Below are positions 54,313 to 62,309 of a DNA stretch of 64,000 nt, one piece after another. Position 1 is the first letter of the stretch, and every line of letters starts with the position of its first letter. The DNA is from Bacteroidales bacterium. Its GTDB lineage: Bacteria; Bacteroidota; Bacteroidia; Bacteroidales; JAADJA01. Under the pieces are notes generated by a model that saw nothing but the letters and a program-made list of their open reading frames with translations, searched no databases and had not been told where the DNA came from. The position numbers and the translations under genes were made by a program. The stretch spans positions 1 to 64,000 of the forward strand of contig JAIOZL010000007.1 of the NCBI GenBank assembly GCA_021740645.1, given 5' to 3'.

Positions 54313-55275
54313 TTAAACATCCGTTCCGTTTGCTGCTTCAAAACACCAGGAAACCTCAGAGGCTGAATTCAAGTCAAAAGTAAAGATCATCTGTGCACAA
54401 TCAATATCTTCCATAGGTTGTGAGATGCCGGAAACGGGATAATTGGCCATATTGTACTGATCCACGTGAAAAGCCATATAAGGTTCAGCACCCGTATTTT
54501 TGACCGGTACACCGGTAAAAAAAACAGCCAACTGGTCGCCGTGGCCGAGGGCTTTGAGTACATACTCCGGGTCTTGTATCTCACCTTTCATCTCTGCTAT
54601 TACCTGCTGTATGGTTGCGTAGGTGGCGGGGCCGTCAATGTCGTTGGATTGAATTTCAGGGCCATCTAAATCATCATTCCAATTATTTGAATAATTATGG
54701 CCATCATAACTGTATAAAACTATAATGTTCTCTTTTTTATAATTATAGTTATCAATCAGCACATTGAATATTAAGGACACGTTTGAAATATTACGTATAT
54801 CATCTAAAGCACATATTATCAAAGCATAATTATAGCTGCTTTCCACCTTTTCAGGAGTAGGTATAAATGCAGTACCTTCCATTGGGATCGGATCGGGACG
54901 ATTTGCAGTAGAAATTACCTCGTAATCAGTTGATAAATACTTTGGATAAATCTCTTTGCTAACTGTTGTATAATCACCGTTTGACGTGCTTACAAAAATA
55001 TAACGACATGGGTGGTACCATGCAGCGAAGGGTGAGTCATTTACATAAAACACCCAGGAATCAGCATTAGGGTTAGTTGCATTATCATTGTCTATTAACT
55101 CAACATCATCCGTAAAGCTGTTAAAAGAAGCATATATGTCAATTTTGTTTAGATCATCTGAAAGGACATCATTAAGGATCAGGTCAATGGCTTGCTGGCG
55201 TGTGAACTGAGCAAAAGTTGTCGTTGCCAAAAAGAAAGCAACTAACAAAAACAATAAAAATTTAAACTGTTTCAT
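54313..55275 (-). CDS. Exported caspase/C13-like protein, probably inactive and C-terminally truncated
   Basis: 320 residues with a signal peptide (FLLFLLVAFFLATTTFAQ). The core (about 150-260) has NYALIICALDDI, ENIIVLYSYDGHNYSN and DQLAVFFTGVP, which resemble the N-terminal half of a legumain/C13-like caspase fold. The expected catalytic His-Gly after the LxVFFT strand is replaced by GVP, and the region where the catalytic Cys should follow (CAQMIFTFDL) breaks off into SASEVSWCFEAANGTDV and a stop. No T9SS domain is attached, while an orphan one lies just downstream in the same frame. A 247-bp internal stretch is duplicated at 58557-58803. It lies 16 bp after the FG-GAP gene. The family assignment is from memory and moderate. 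Confidence 0.6.
   Translation of the reverse strand: MKQFKFLLFLLVAFFLATTTFAQFTRQQAIDLILNDVLSDDLNKIDIYASFNSFTDDVELIDNDNATNPNADSWVFYVNDSPFAAWYHPCRYIFVSTSNGDYTTVSKEIYPKYLSTDYEVISTANRPDPIPMEGTAFIPTPEKVESSYNYALIICALDDIRNISNVSLIFNVLIDNYNYKKENIIVLYSYDGHNYSNNWNDDLDGPEIQSNDIDGPATYATIQQVIAEMKGEIQDPEYVLKALGHGDQLAVFFTGVPVKNTGAEPYMAFHVDQYNMANYPVSGISQPMEDIDCAQMIFTFDLNSASEVSWCFEAANGTDV
54659..54905 (-). repeat. Segment duplicated at 58557-58803
   Basis: This stretch of the C13-like gene matches the fragment near 58.7 kb. By eye the central 200 bases differ at only about five positions, with divergence rising at both ends. The copies are direct repeats 3.9 kb apart and could recombine to delete the two FG-GAP genes between them. 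Confidence 0.85.
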
Positions 55276-55291
55276 AGTTTTACAAATTTTG

Positions 55292-56728
55292 TTAATGTTT
55301 GATTAGTTTAATTGATTTAAAAAATATCCCATCTGTTTGTACAACAGCAAAGTAAATTCCCGGCTTAACCTCGTTATTATTAAAATCACAGGCATTCCAG
55401 CTTAATAAATTTTTACCTCCTTTCTTAAAATTTGTGGTTAAACTGAAAACGTTTTTACCTCGTAAATCATAAATGGAAATATTTAATTTAGAGCATTGTA
55501 TTTTTGAAAAGTTAAAATTTATTTTTTCTGTAAATGGATTTGGAAAAGCCTTAATATCTGAAAGGCTTTCGGACTTTTCAGGTACGTTTGTTATTGGGTC
55601 AGGCACAAAGTTACCTTCCCCGTCATTGAACAGAATTATTACATTATAGGGCAGCGTCATTTGTGTACTGATAATTGTAACAATATCATTGAAACCGTTC
55701 CCGTCAAAATCATTACAATCCAGGCTTCCCAACTGGTAGCCAAGATTATTAATATCAATATTTTGATCATATTCCAGTTGAAAATCCCCCAGATTATTAT
55801 AAATTAATAATTCTGAATGGTCCCAGTCAATAAAGATCATATCTGGTAATGAGTCATTGTTAAAATCAGAAATTTGTCCATAAGCACAAAAAGGTGAAAA
55901 CTGGAAATAATCGTGCTCTAAAAACTGGTTGTTGCCATTGTTTTCAAACATATATACACGATGGTTAGGGTAAACAAAAGTTGTATGTGTTATTATATCG
56001 TTGTCACCATCATTGTCAAAATCGGAAATCGAAACATCATGGCTTAATGTGGTAGTTAATACAAGTTGTTGGAAACCGGTATCATTACTGAAATATATTT
56101 CAGTATCTGAACCGGAAATAACAACATCTGCCCTGCCGTCATCATTCAGGTCAGCACAAGCAATATCAATGGGTGGGAAAGTTAAATCAAAATATTCGGG
56201 AGCTGTAAAGTTGCCGGTTCCATCATTGTATATTATTCCCCAAAGAAAATCATTGTTTGATATAAAGGCAAAATCAATGGCATCATTACCAGAAATATCC
56301 CCATAAATAAAATCGGTTAAATGATTGCACATTGGAAAATAAGAAATATAATAATTGCCATTGTTTATTTCAATAATAGCAACATTTGTTTGCTGACCGT
56401 CATAAAACCTGCCTAATATTTCTGGGTATTCATTTCCAATAATATTAAATGAATAGATAATGTTTTGACCACCATACATGTATAGTGTATCTTTAATTTC
56501 GAATATTCCGTTCTCAATATTTTCAAAAAATGTTATACCACTCCAATTAGATATAGAACTATAATTATGGCCAAAAACAATATCAGCATCACCTTCTAAA
56601 TCCAGGTCATTTGAAATAACAGAAATAGCAGATATTGGTATTTGATACTCACTCTTACTATCTCCTATTTTTAAAGAAAGAAATAGAAAAGCGAAAATGG
56701 CGATTATAGTATATTTTAATTTTTTCAT
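55292..56728 (-). CDS. Secreted FG-GAP/VCBS-repeat protein with T9SS tail (copy 1)
   Basis: 478 residues with a signal peptide (MKKLKYTIIAIFAFLFLSLKIG). The body is a beta-propeller of FG-GAP/VCBS-type blades, marked by calcium-loop motifs such as DLNDDGRADVV (about 195), DFDNDGDNDII (about 235), DFNNDSLPDMIF and DFDGNGFNDIV. The T9SS tail begins AFPNPFTEKINFNF and ends KPGIYFAVVQ...KSIKLIKH. Such propellers bind calcium and usually mediate adhesion or ligand binding at the surface. The copy at 56788-58219 is a full-length paralogue; their middle blades are far more alike than their ends. It is probably co-transcribed with the C13-like gene. Confidence 0.85.
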   Translation of the reverse strand: MKKLKYTIIAIFAFLFLSLKIGDSKSEYQIPISAISVISNDLDLEGDADIVFGHNYSSISNWSGITFFENIENGIFEIKDTLYMYGGQNIIYSFNIIGNEYPEILGRFYDGQQTNVAIIEINNGNYYISYFPMCNHLTDFIYGDISGNDAIDFAFISNNDFLWGIIYNDGTGNFTAPEYFDLTFPPIDIACADLNDDGRADVVISGSDTEIYFSNDTGFQQLVLTTTLSHDVSISDFDNDGDNDIITHTTFVYPNHRVYMFENNGNNQFLEHDYFQFSPFCAYGQISDFNNDSLPDMIFIDWDHSELLIYNNLGDFQLEYDQNIDINNLGYQLGSLDCNDFDGNGFNDIVTIISTQMTLPYNVIILFNDGEGNFVPDPITNVPEKSESLSDIKAFPNPFTEKINFNFSKIQCSKLNISIYDLRGKNVFSLTTNFKKGGKNLLSWNACDFNNNEVKPGIYFAVVQTDGIFFKSIKLIKH

Positions 56729-56787
56729 AACGTTATGTTAATAAGGTTATTATTTTTGCAAAATGTTTCATAGTCTTACAAATACAG

Positions 56788-58219
56788 TTAAATTTTGAGC
56801 AGTTTAATTGTTTGTAGGGCTTTACCGTTTACCGCAAGGTAGGCAAAGTAAGGGCCGGGGTTGCAGGTGTGGTTACTGTTGTCAACCCCGTCCCATTTTA
56901 TGTTATAAATACCTCCTTCCATTTTTTTATTGACCAAATCAATTATCGGCTTACCTTGCACGTTATAAACGGCCAGCTCCACCCTGGCTGTTTCATTTAT
57001 TTTGATTTTAATATTTGTTTCGTGTTTCATTGGATTTGGGGAACATTCAATGTAAATGTTATTATCTGCTTTTTCAATGATCTTTGTAATTGGGTTTTCC
57101 TGAAAATTTCCTTCTCCATCATTAAATAAAATATTTAAATAGAATTCTATCTGCCCAAATCCACTTATAAAAGTTAAATCTTTATATCCGTTATTGTCAT
57201 AATCTTCACAATACAAACCTCCAAGTGTCAGATTATCATAAGAGATGAATTGTTGGAATTCTAATTCAAAATCTCCAGGATTATTATAAATATGTAGACC
57301 GGAATGGTCTGATGCTATAAAAACAATGTCAGGCAATGAATCTTTATTTAAATTAGCTATCTGTGCATAGGAGCAAAAAGGTGAGAACTGGAAATAATCG
57401 TGTTCAAAAAACTGGTTGTTACCGAGGTTTTCGAAAAAATATACTCTATGGTTTGGATAAATAAAAGTGGTATGAGTAATTACATCATTATCCCCATCAT
57501 TGTCAAAGTCAGAGATTAACACATCATGACTTAAGGTTGTTGTTAAAACAAGTTGTTGAAAACCTGTTTCAGTACTAAAATATATTTCTGTATCCGAACC
57601 GCAAACCACAATATCTGCCCGGCCATCATTGTTTAAGTCCGCACAGGTAATATCAACAGGAGGGAAACTTAAATCGTAATATTGGGGAGTTGAAAAGTTT
57701 CCTGTTCCGTCATTGTATATAATTCCCCAAAGTAAATCATTATTGCAGGTAAAAACTACATCATTATCATTATCATTGTCAACATCACCATCAGCAAAAT
57801 CATCAATAGCAGAATCATCATTTGTATAAAATATTTTTAAACTATCAAACTGGCTAATTCCATAATTGTAAATCATTGCAATATATTCAGTTGCCCCAAT
57901 TTGATGCCTGCTGTATAAATCAATATATTCATTGTTGTCAAAATAGTTACCATGAACAACAGGAAATCCATGATCAAAATAAATCGAATCAAATAAACCA
58001 TAATATCCTGATCCATCATTCATTAAGAATACCCCCCCCCCAAGAAGTTTGAGGAAAATAATTACTCCCTACAACAATATCAATGTAATTATCTAAATCT
58101 AAATCAGCACTAAAAACTGATACAGAGCCAGTGGGTACAAGGTATTCACTTTTACTATCCCCCAAAGTAAAAGCAAGTAAAACAAAAGATAAAATAATAA
58201 TATATTTTGAGGTTTTCAT
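56788..58219 (-). CDS. FG-GAP/VCBS-repeat T9SS protein (copy 2), frameshifted at a G10 tract
   Basis: The gene is split into two overlapping ORFs. 58219-58016 encodes the signal peptide and first strands (MKTSKYIIILSFVLLAFTLGDSKSEY...GSNYFPQTSWGGG), and 58023-56788 encodes the rest (MNDGSGYYGLF... to a T9SS tail ending QTIKLLKI). They join at ten consecutive G on the coding strand (C at 58032-58041). Removing one G gives SWGGVFLMNDGSG in a single frame and a 476-residue protein, matching the 478 residues of copy 1. Blade motifs include DLNNDGRADIV and DFDNDGDNDVI. As sequenced the product stops after 67 residues. Either the gene is phase-variable and OFF here, or the homopolymer length is a sequencing error. 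Confidence 0.85.
58032..58041 (-). repeat. Homopolymeric G10 tract inside a coding region (slippage site)
   Basis: Ten consecutive C on the plus strand. It is striking in otherwise AT-rich DNA and sits exactly where the reading frame of the FG-GAP gene shifts. Nine (or 6, or 12) G would restore the full protein. Confidence 0.9.
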
Positions 58220-58413
58220 ATTACAGCTTATTTAGTACAGTTATTACAAAAAATTTAATGGTTTTATTTTACCAAATTAGTTTATTAAGGTCTAAATCAA
58301 CAACGAAGGATTTTGATGCTATAAATATATAGAAATAAATTTTCATTTCAATAACAAATCAGTTTTCAGTTGGATTTTTTAAGTTAAATGTTTTAAATTG
58401 TAACAGATCCTTT

Positions 58414-58806
58414 TTAAACCTCAAAATACCATGGCACACCGGTAAAAAAAACGGCAAGCTGGTGGTCGTGGCCGAGGTCGTTGGTCAGCTGGGCTATGGT
58501 GCTCTGGATGTTGGCCCAGGTGGCGGGGCCGTCGATGTCGCCGTCGGGGTTTAATGGGCCATCTAAATTATCAAACCATCCATTTGAATAATTATGGCCA
58601 TCATAACTGTATAAAACTATAATATTCTCTTTTTTATAATTATAGTTATCAATCAGCACATTGAATATTAAGGATACGTTTGAAATTTTACGTATATCAT
58701 CTAAAGCACTTATTATCAAAGCATAATTATAGCTGCTTTCCACCTTTTCAGGAGCAGGTATAAATGCAGTACCTTCCATCGCTACCGGGTCAGGACGATC
58801 AGCCAT
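58414..58806 (-). pseudogene. Fragment of a second C13/caspase-like gene
   Basis: 130 residues homologous to the middle of the 54313-55275 protein (RPDPVAMEGTAFIPAPEKVESSYNYALI..., ENIIVLYSYDGHNYSN, DHQLAVFFTGVP). It lacks the signal peptide and N-terminal domain: an in-frame TAA lies about 12 codons upstream of the homologous part. It stops right after GVP with WYFEV. The 3' part is much richer in GC than the 5' part, so the fragment looks mosaic. I read it as a decayed or partially converted copy, probably not expressed as a secreted protein. Confidence 0.8.
58557..58803 (-). repeat. Segment duplicated at 54659-54905
   Basis: The second copy of the near-identical stretch, in the same orientation. 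See the entry at 54659 for the comparison. Confidence 0.85.
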
Positions 58807-59126
58807 TGATATTTCAACATAGACGAAAGATTCTTATGAATAAGACATATATAAGGTTCACCTGAATTTTTTTTATAATTGCATAATTATTCAATGATAC
58901 TTGAAATAGATGGAAAGACTTTTCAAAAAATATAATCCATGGCAAGGATTTACTTTTAACCTGGGCTTCATCCGAAAAGATTATCCCAATAAATAAGGAA
59001 AATATGCCCTCGCCCCCTCCGAATGTAAGCCTACAAAGTTATTCACAGGAATTCTCAGGCCAAAAAAAACCTGCCATATTAAATGACAGGTTCATATTTT
59101 ATTAGCTGAGATTTTTCTTAATAAAC
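58807..59126. other. Noncoding region between the C13-like fragment and tdh
   Basis: 320 bp with no ORF. It contains the tdh terminator and a single DnaA-box-like TTATTCACA at 59039. I see no recognisable remnant of the missing 5' end of the C13-like fragment beyond about 10 codons. Confidence 0.6.
59062..59090 (-). terminator. Rho-independent terminator of tdh
   Basis: On the minus strand, CCTGTCA / TGGCAGG (one wobble) with a 7-nt loop is followed by eight T. It lies about 37 bp after the tdh stop. Confidence 0.85.
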
Positions 59127-60089
59127 CTACTTATAGACAATCCCCAACTTAGCACTGATCTTTTCCAGCATATCAGCTACCATCACAGGAAGTGTGTATT
59201 TAGGATCCCAGCCCCACTCTGCACGAGCAGCTGAATCGTCCATATTATTCGGCCAGGTTGCAGCAATGCCTTCTTTTACCGGGTCCACATCATAGGTCAA
59301 TGTAAAATCGGGCATATGTTTTTTAACTTCTGCGGCCAGAATTTCAGGATCGAAACTCATCGCCGATACATTAAAGGCATTCCGGTGAATGAGTTTTGCA
59401 GGATCGGCTTCCATCAGGTCAATGGCTGCATCCAGGGCATCGGGCATATACATCATATCCAGGAAAGCCCCTTTTGGTAAAGGACAGGTAAACTTTTTGT
59501 TTTTAATAGCCTCGTAAAAAATCTCCACGGCATAATCGGTGGTACCGCCACCTGGTAAGGTCACCGATGAAATGATACCGGGATAACGTAAGCCACGGGT
59601 ATCCACTCCAAAACGTTTGAAATAATAATCGCTTAACAACTCACCGGCAACCTTGGTTACCCCATACATAGTCGTAGGTCGCTGGATAGTATCTTGTGGG
59701 GTATCATCCAGAGGGGTAGTGGGGCCAAAAGCACCTATGGAACTTGGGAAGAAAACAGCACAGCCATGTTCGCGGGCTACCTCCAATACATTGTAAACAC
59801 CATTTACACCCACATTCCATGCAGCCTGCGGTTTGGCCTCGGCAACTGCCGATAAGAGGGCGGCCAGGTTATAAATGGTATCAATCTTATATTTTTTAAC
59901 CACTTCGTTCAAACGTTCCACATCGGTAGCATCCACCCTTTCGAGGGGCCCGGAATTCGCTAATTCTTCCGAAGGTTGTGTGCTGCGGAATCCTGCCACT
60001 ACATGGTCGGCACCATAACGCCTGCGTAATTCCATGGTCAGCTCCGAACCAATTTGTCCGACAGAGCCAATAATGAGTATGTTTTTCAT
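59127..60089 (-). CDS. tdh: L-threonine 3-dehydrogenase, short-chain (epimerase-like) type
   Basis: 320 residues of the extended short-chain dehydrogenase fold. The NAD-binding Rossmann motif is IIGSVGQIGSEL (about 5-16), DATDVERL marks the acidic loop, NLAALLSAVAE follows, and the catalytic Tyr-x3-Lys is in MYGVTKVAGE (about 143-152). The GIISSVTLPGGGTTDYAVEIFYEAI stretch is typical of NAD-dependent threonine dehydrogenases of this class, which form 2-amino-3-oxobutyrate. The next enzyme of the pathway, Kbl, is divergently transcribed 404 bp away, which supports this call over UDP-glucose 4-epimerase. Confidence 0.92.
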   Translation of the reverse strand: MKNILIIGSVGQIGSELTMELRRRYGADHVVAGFRSTQPSEELANSGPLERVDATDVERLNEVVKKYKIDTIYNLAALLSAVAEAKPQAAWNVGVNGVYNVLEVAREHGCAVFFPSSIGAFGPTTPLDDTPQDTIQRPTTMYGVTKVAGELLSDYYFKRFGVDTRGLRYPGIISSVTLPGGGTTDYAVEIFYEAIKNKKFTCPLPKGAFLDMMYMPDALDAAIDLMEADPAKLIHRNAFNVSAMSFDPEILAAEVKKHMPDFTLTYDVDPVKEGIAATWPNNMDDSAARAEWGWDPKYTLPVMVADMLEKISAKLGIVYK

Positions 60090-60129
60090 TGTTTTATATT
60101 TTAATGTTAATTAATTCACAAGTTTGTGA

Positions 60130-60158
60130 CAAAAATAAATATTTTTGCGAACCGGCAA
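60130..60158 (-). promoter_or_regulatory. Promoter of tdh
   Basis: On the minus strand, TTTG (60158-60155) and TATTTTTG (60137-60130) with a 17-bp spacer fit the Bacteroidota -33/-7 pattern, the spacer being slightly short. The predicted start is about 35 bp before the ATG. Confidence 0.55.
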
Positions 60159-60211
60159 ATAGTTTGATTGCGATCGGCATTATTTATAATAAGTTTAAGG
60201 TCAAATTGGAT

Positions 60212-60219
60212 TATATTTG
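60212..60219 (+). promoter_or_regulatory. Possible -7 box for kbl, distant
   Basis: TATATTTG matches TAnnTTTG on the plus strand but lies 275 bp before kbl, upstream of the G-rich tract. If used, the kbl mRNA would carry that tract in a long leader. Confidence 0.3.
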
Positions 60220-60413
60220 TTCAGTGGATTGGGGAACAGGATGATGTTGAGGGGTGAATGGGTAAATAAGTTAATAAGTAGTTGTGGGTGTGGGTGGTGT
60301 TAGGTGAAGGAGGGTTAATCGGTATAGGGTATAATGGTATAAGGGAGATAGGGTATAAGGTATAGGGGGAGGTAGAATGAAAGATGGAAAGATCACATTA
60401 AGAATTGACTCAT

Positions 60414-60450
60414 TCTCAAATTTTCAAATTAACACATTAGCACATTAAAA
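60414..60450 (+). repeat. Short intergenic micro-repeat (tcaaatt / cacatta units)
   Basis: Reads tctcaaattttcaaatt followed by aacacattagcacatta: tandem near-copies of 7-9-base units. I recall similar strings in intergenic regions of other Bacteroidota, but the function is unknown. Confidence 0.5.
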
Positions 60451-60493
60451 AAATAAATTCAATTAATATAGTAGAACATTAAAATATAAAAAC

Positions 60494-61687
60494 ATGTACG
60501 GAAAAATTAAAGACCACCTTGCTGCAGAACTCAAGGGCATAAAGGAAGCCGGGTTATTTAAGCATGAGCGCATTATTACTTCTCCACAGGGAGCAGAAAT
60601 CAAATTAACCACAGGACAGGAAGTATTAAACTTTTGTGCCAACAACTACCTTGGCTTATCCAATCATCCCCGTTTGGTAAAAGCGGCAAAAGATACCCTC
60701 GATAGTCATGGTTTCGGGATGTCGTCAGTACGATTTATTTGCGGTTGCCAGGATATTCACAAAACCCTTGAAGCAAAAATTGCTGAATTTTTTGGAACAG
60801 AAGATACGATCTTATATGCTGCGGCTTTTGATGCCAATGGTGGTGTTTTTGAACCTATCCTTACCGATGAAGACGCCATCATCTCTGATTCATTAAACCA
60901 TGCATCCATCATCGATGGCGTGCGCCTTTGCAAAGCCCAGCGCTTCCGGTATCAAAATGCGGACATGGCCGACCTGGAAGTACAACTTAAAGAAGCTTCC
61001 AAAACCGCCAGGTTTAAAATCATTGTTACGGATGGTGTTTTCTCAATGGACGGGAATGTGGCCCCAATGGATAAAATTAACGAATTAGCCAAAAAATACG
61101 ATGCCATGATCATGGTAGATGAATGTCATTCAGCAGGTGTGGTCGGTAAGACCGGGCGTGGTGTAACTGAGCTGTTCAACATTCGCGGTGAAGTTGACAT
61201 TATTACAGGTACATTAGGCAAAGCTTTTGGTGGTGGAATTGGCGGATTTACTACCGGTAAAAAAGAGATCATCGAAATGTTGCGCCAGAAGTCACGTCCT
61301 TATTTATTCTCCAACTCTTTGATCCCTGCAGCCGTAGGCGCCGGAATCGAGATGTTTGATATGATGGCCCAAACCACCGAACTACAGGATAAATTACACT
61401 GGAATTCAGAATACTTTATCAAAAAAATGACAGAAGCAGGATTTGATATCAAACCTTCGAAATCTGCCATTTGTGCAGTGATGTTGTACGATGCAAAACT
61501 TTCGCAAGACATGGCTGCTAAACTATTGGATGAAGGAATTTATGTGATTGGTTTCTATTACCCGGTAGTACCTAAAGGACAGGCCCGTATTCGTGTTCAG
61601 CTTTCAGCCGGCCATGAGAAAGCCCACCTGGATAAAGCGATTGCTGCCTTTACTAAAGTAGGTAAAGAACTGGGTGTAATTAAATAA
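60494..61687 (+). CDS. kbl: Glycine C-acetyltransferase (2-amino-3-ketobutyrate CoA ligase)
   Basis: 397 residues, the usual size. A PLP-dependent alpha-oxoamine synthase family enzyme that cleaves 2-amino-3-oxobutyrate with CoA to glycine and acetyl-CoA. Family features: NFCANNYLGLSNHPRLV near the N-terminus, GMSSVRFICGCQDIHKTLE, the PLP-contacting MVDECHSAGVVGKTGRG (about 208-224) and the Schiff-base Lys in GTLGKAFGGGIGG (about 237-249). With the divergent tdh it forms the two-step threonine-to-glycine route. It ends at a terminator shared with the convergent small gene. Confidence 0.96.
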   Translation: MYGKIKDHLAAELKGIKEAGLFKHERIITSPQGAEIKLTTGQEVLNFCANNYLGLSNHPRLVKAAKDTLDSHGFGMSSVRFICGCQDIHKTLEAKIAEFFGTEDTILYAAAFDANGGVFEPILTDEDAIISDSLNHASIIDGVRLCKAQRFRYQNADMADLEVQLKEASKTARFKIIVTDGVFSMDGNVAPMDKINELAKKYDAMIMVDECHSAGVVGKTGRGVTELFNIRGEVDIITGTLGKAFGGGIGGFTTGKKEIIEMLRQKSRPYLFSNSLIPAAVGAGIEMFDMMAQTTELQDKLHWNSEYFIKKMTEAGFDIKPSKSAICAVMLYDAKLSQDMAAKLLDEGIYVIGFYYPVVPKGQARIRVQLSAGHEKAHLDKAIAAFTKVGKELGVIK

Positions 61688-61708
61688 AAGTAAAGACCAT
61701 ATATATAA

Positions 61709-61738
61709 ACGGCCTCCTTCTCAGGAAGCCGTTTTTTT
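61709..61738. terminator. Terminator between kbl and the convergent small gene
   Basis: acggc-ctcct / agga-agccgt with one internal mismatch and a 4-nt loop, followed by seven T on the plus strand. It touches the stop codon of the minus-strand gene at 61737. Confidence 0.8.
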
Positions 61739-62123
61739 ATTGATTATATTCCCGGATAATTCTTTCCAGGTCGTGGTAACGATAACCTTTTTTACCGATT
61801 TTTTGGACAATGGCGGGTTTGTCTGACATTAATTTTTTTAAGGTTTTCCTGTAATTCATCACCGTTAATTCACTCACCACGCTTTCATTTTCATTTCCCA
61901 AATAGTGAACGGTTTGTTTTTCAAAATAGGGCTGCATGGGATTTTCTAGCTGATTGCCTAATACGGTAACTTCATTCATATACAAACTAAAACTTCCGTT
62001 TACCAGTTCATATACTTTAACCATTTTACCTTTAGTAGTTTCTTTTACAACTGGGTTAGGAGAAGCAATAAGCTGGAAAGAAAAGAAAATTACAAGCAAC
62101 AGAAAAAGCATCATCGTTTTCAT
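61737..62123 (-). CDS. Small exported protein of unknown function
   Basis: 128 residues with a clear signal peptide (MMLFLLLVIFFSFQLIA). The mature part has a beta-rich half (VYELVNGSFSLYMNEVTVLG) and a basic, helical C-terminus (YRKTLKKLMSDKPAIVQKIGKKGYRYHDLERIIREYNQ). It lacks cysteines and a lipobox, so it should be periplasmic or secreted. I do not recognise the family. It stands alone, convergent with kbl and divergent from the glycosidase-like gene. Confidence 0.75.
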   Translation of the reverse strand: MKTMMLFLLLVIFFSFQLIASPNPVVKETTKGKMVKVYELVNGSFSLYMNEVTVLGNQLENPMQPYFEKQTVHYLGNENESVVSELTVMNYRKTLKKLMSDKPAIVQKIGKKGYRYHDLERIIREYNQ

Positions 62124-62309
62124 GACATAGAAATTTTAGTGAAACAAGTTATTATTTGTAGTGCGTTAGTGTAAGTATAACATGCAAACATTTATATTTG
62201 TTCAATTTACATGTTTACAACGAGTTAGGCTGATATTGATTTTCTTTTCACAAATCATCTAAAAGTCTGCATTCCTTTTTCATAATTTTGCTTAATAAAA
62301 CTTCAGTTC

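Larger units (their letters stand above)
60090..60493. other. Divergent intergenic region with a G-rich, C-poor tract
   Basis: 404 bp between tdh and kbl. The left end holds the tdh promoter. From about 60225 to 60390 the plus strand is strongly enriched in G and A and nearly free of C (for example gttgtgggtgtgggtggtg and tatagggtataatgg). The right part contains short micro-repeats ending in cacatta. No ORF is present. Confidence 0.75.

Noticed and set aside
52204-59047. DnaA-box-like 9-mers (TGTGGATAA inside folE at 52204, TTATTCACA at 59039) as signs of an origin
   Set aside because: They are single and 7 kb apart, one is inside a coding gene, and there is no AT-rich unwinding element or box cluster beside them; chance matches are likely.
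59127-60089. UDP-glucose/galactose 4-epimerase as the identity of the 59.1-kb gene
   Set aside because: The fold is shared, but the motif set and the divergent kbl neighbour point to threonine dehydrogenase.
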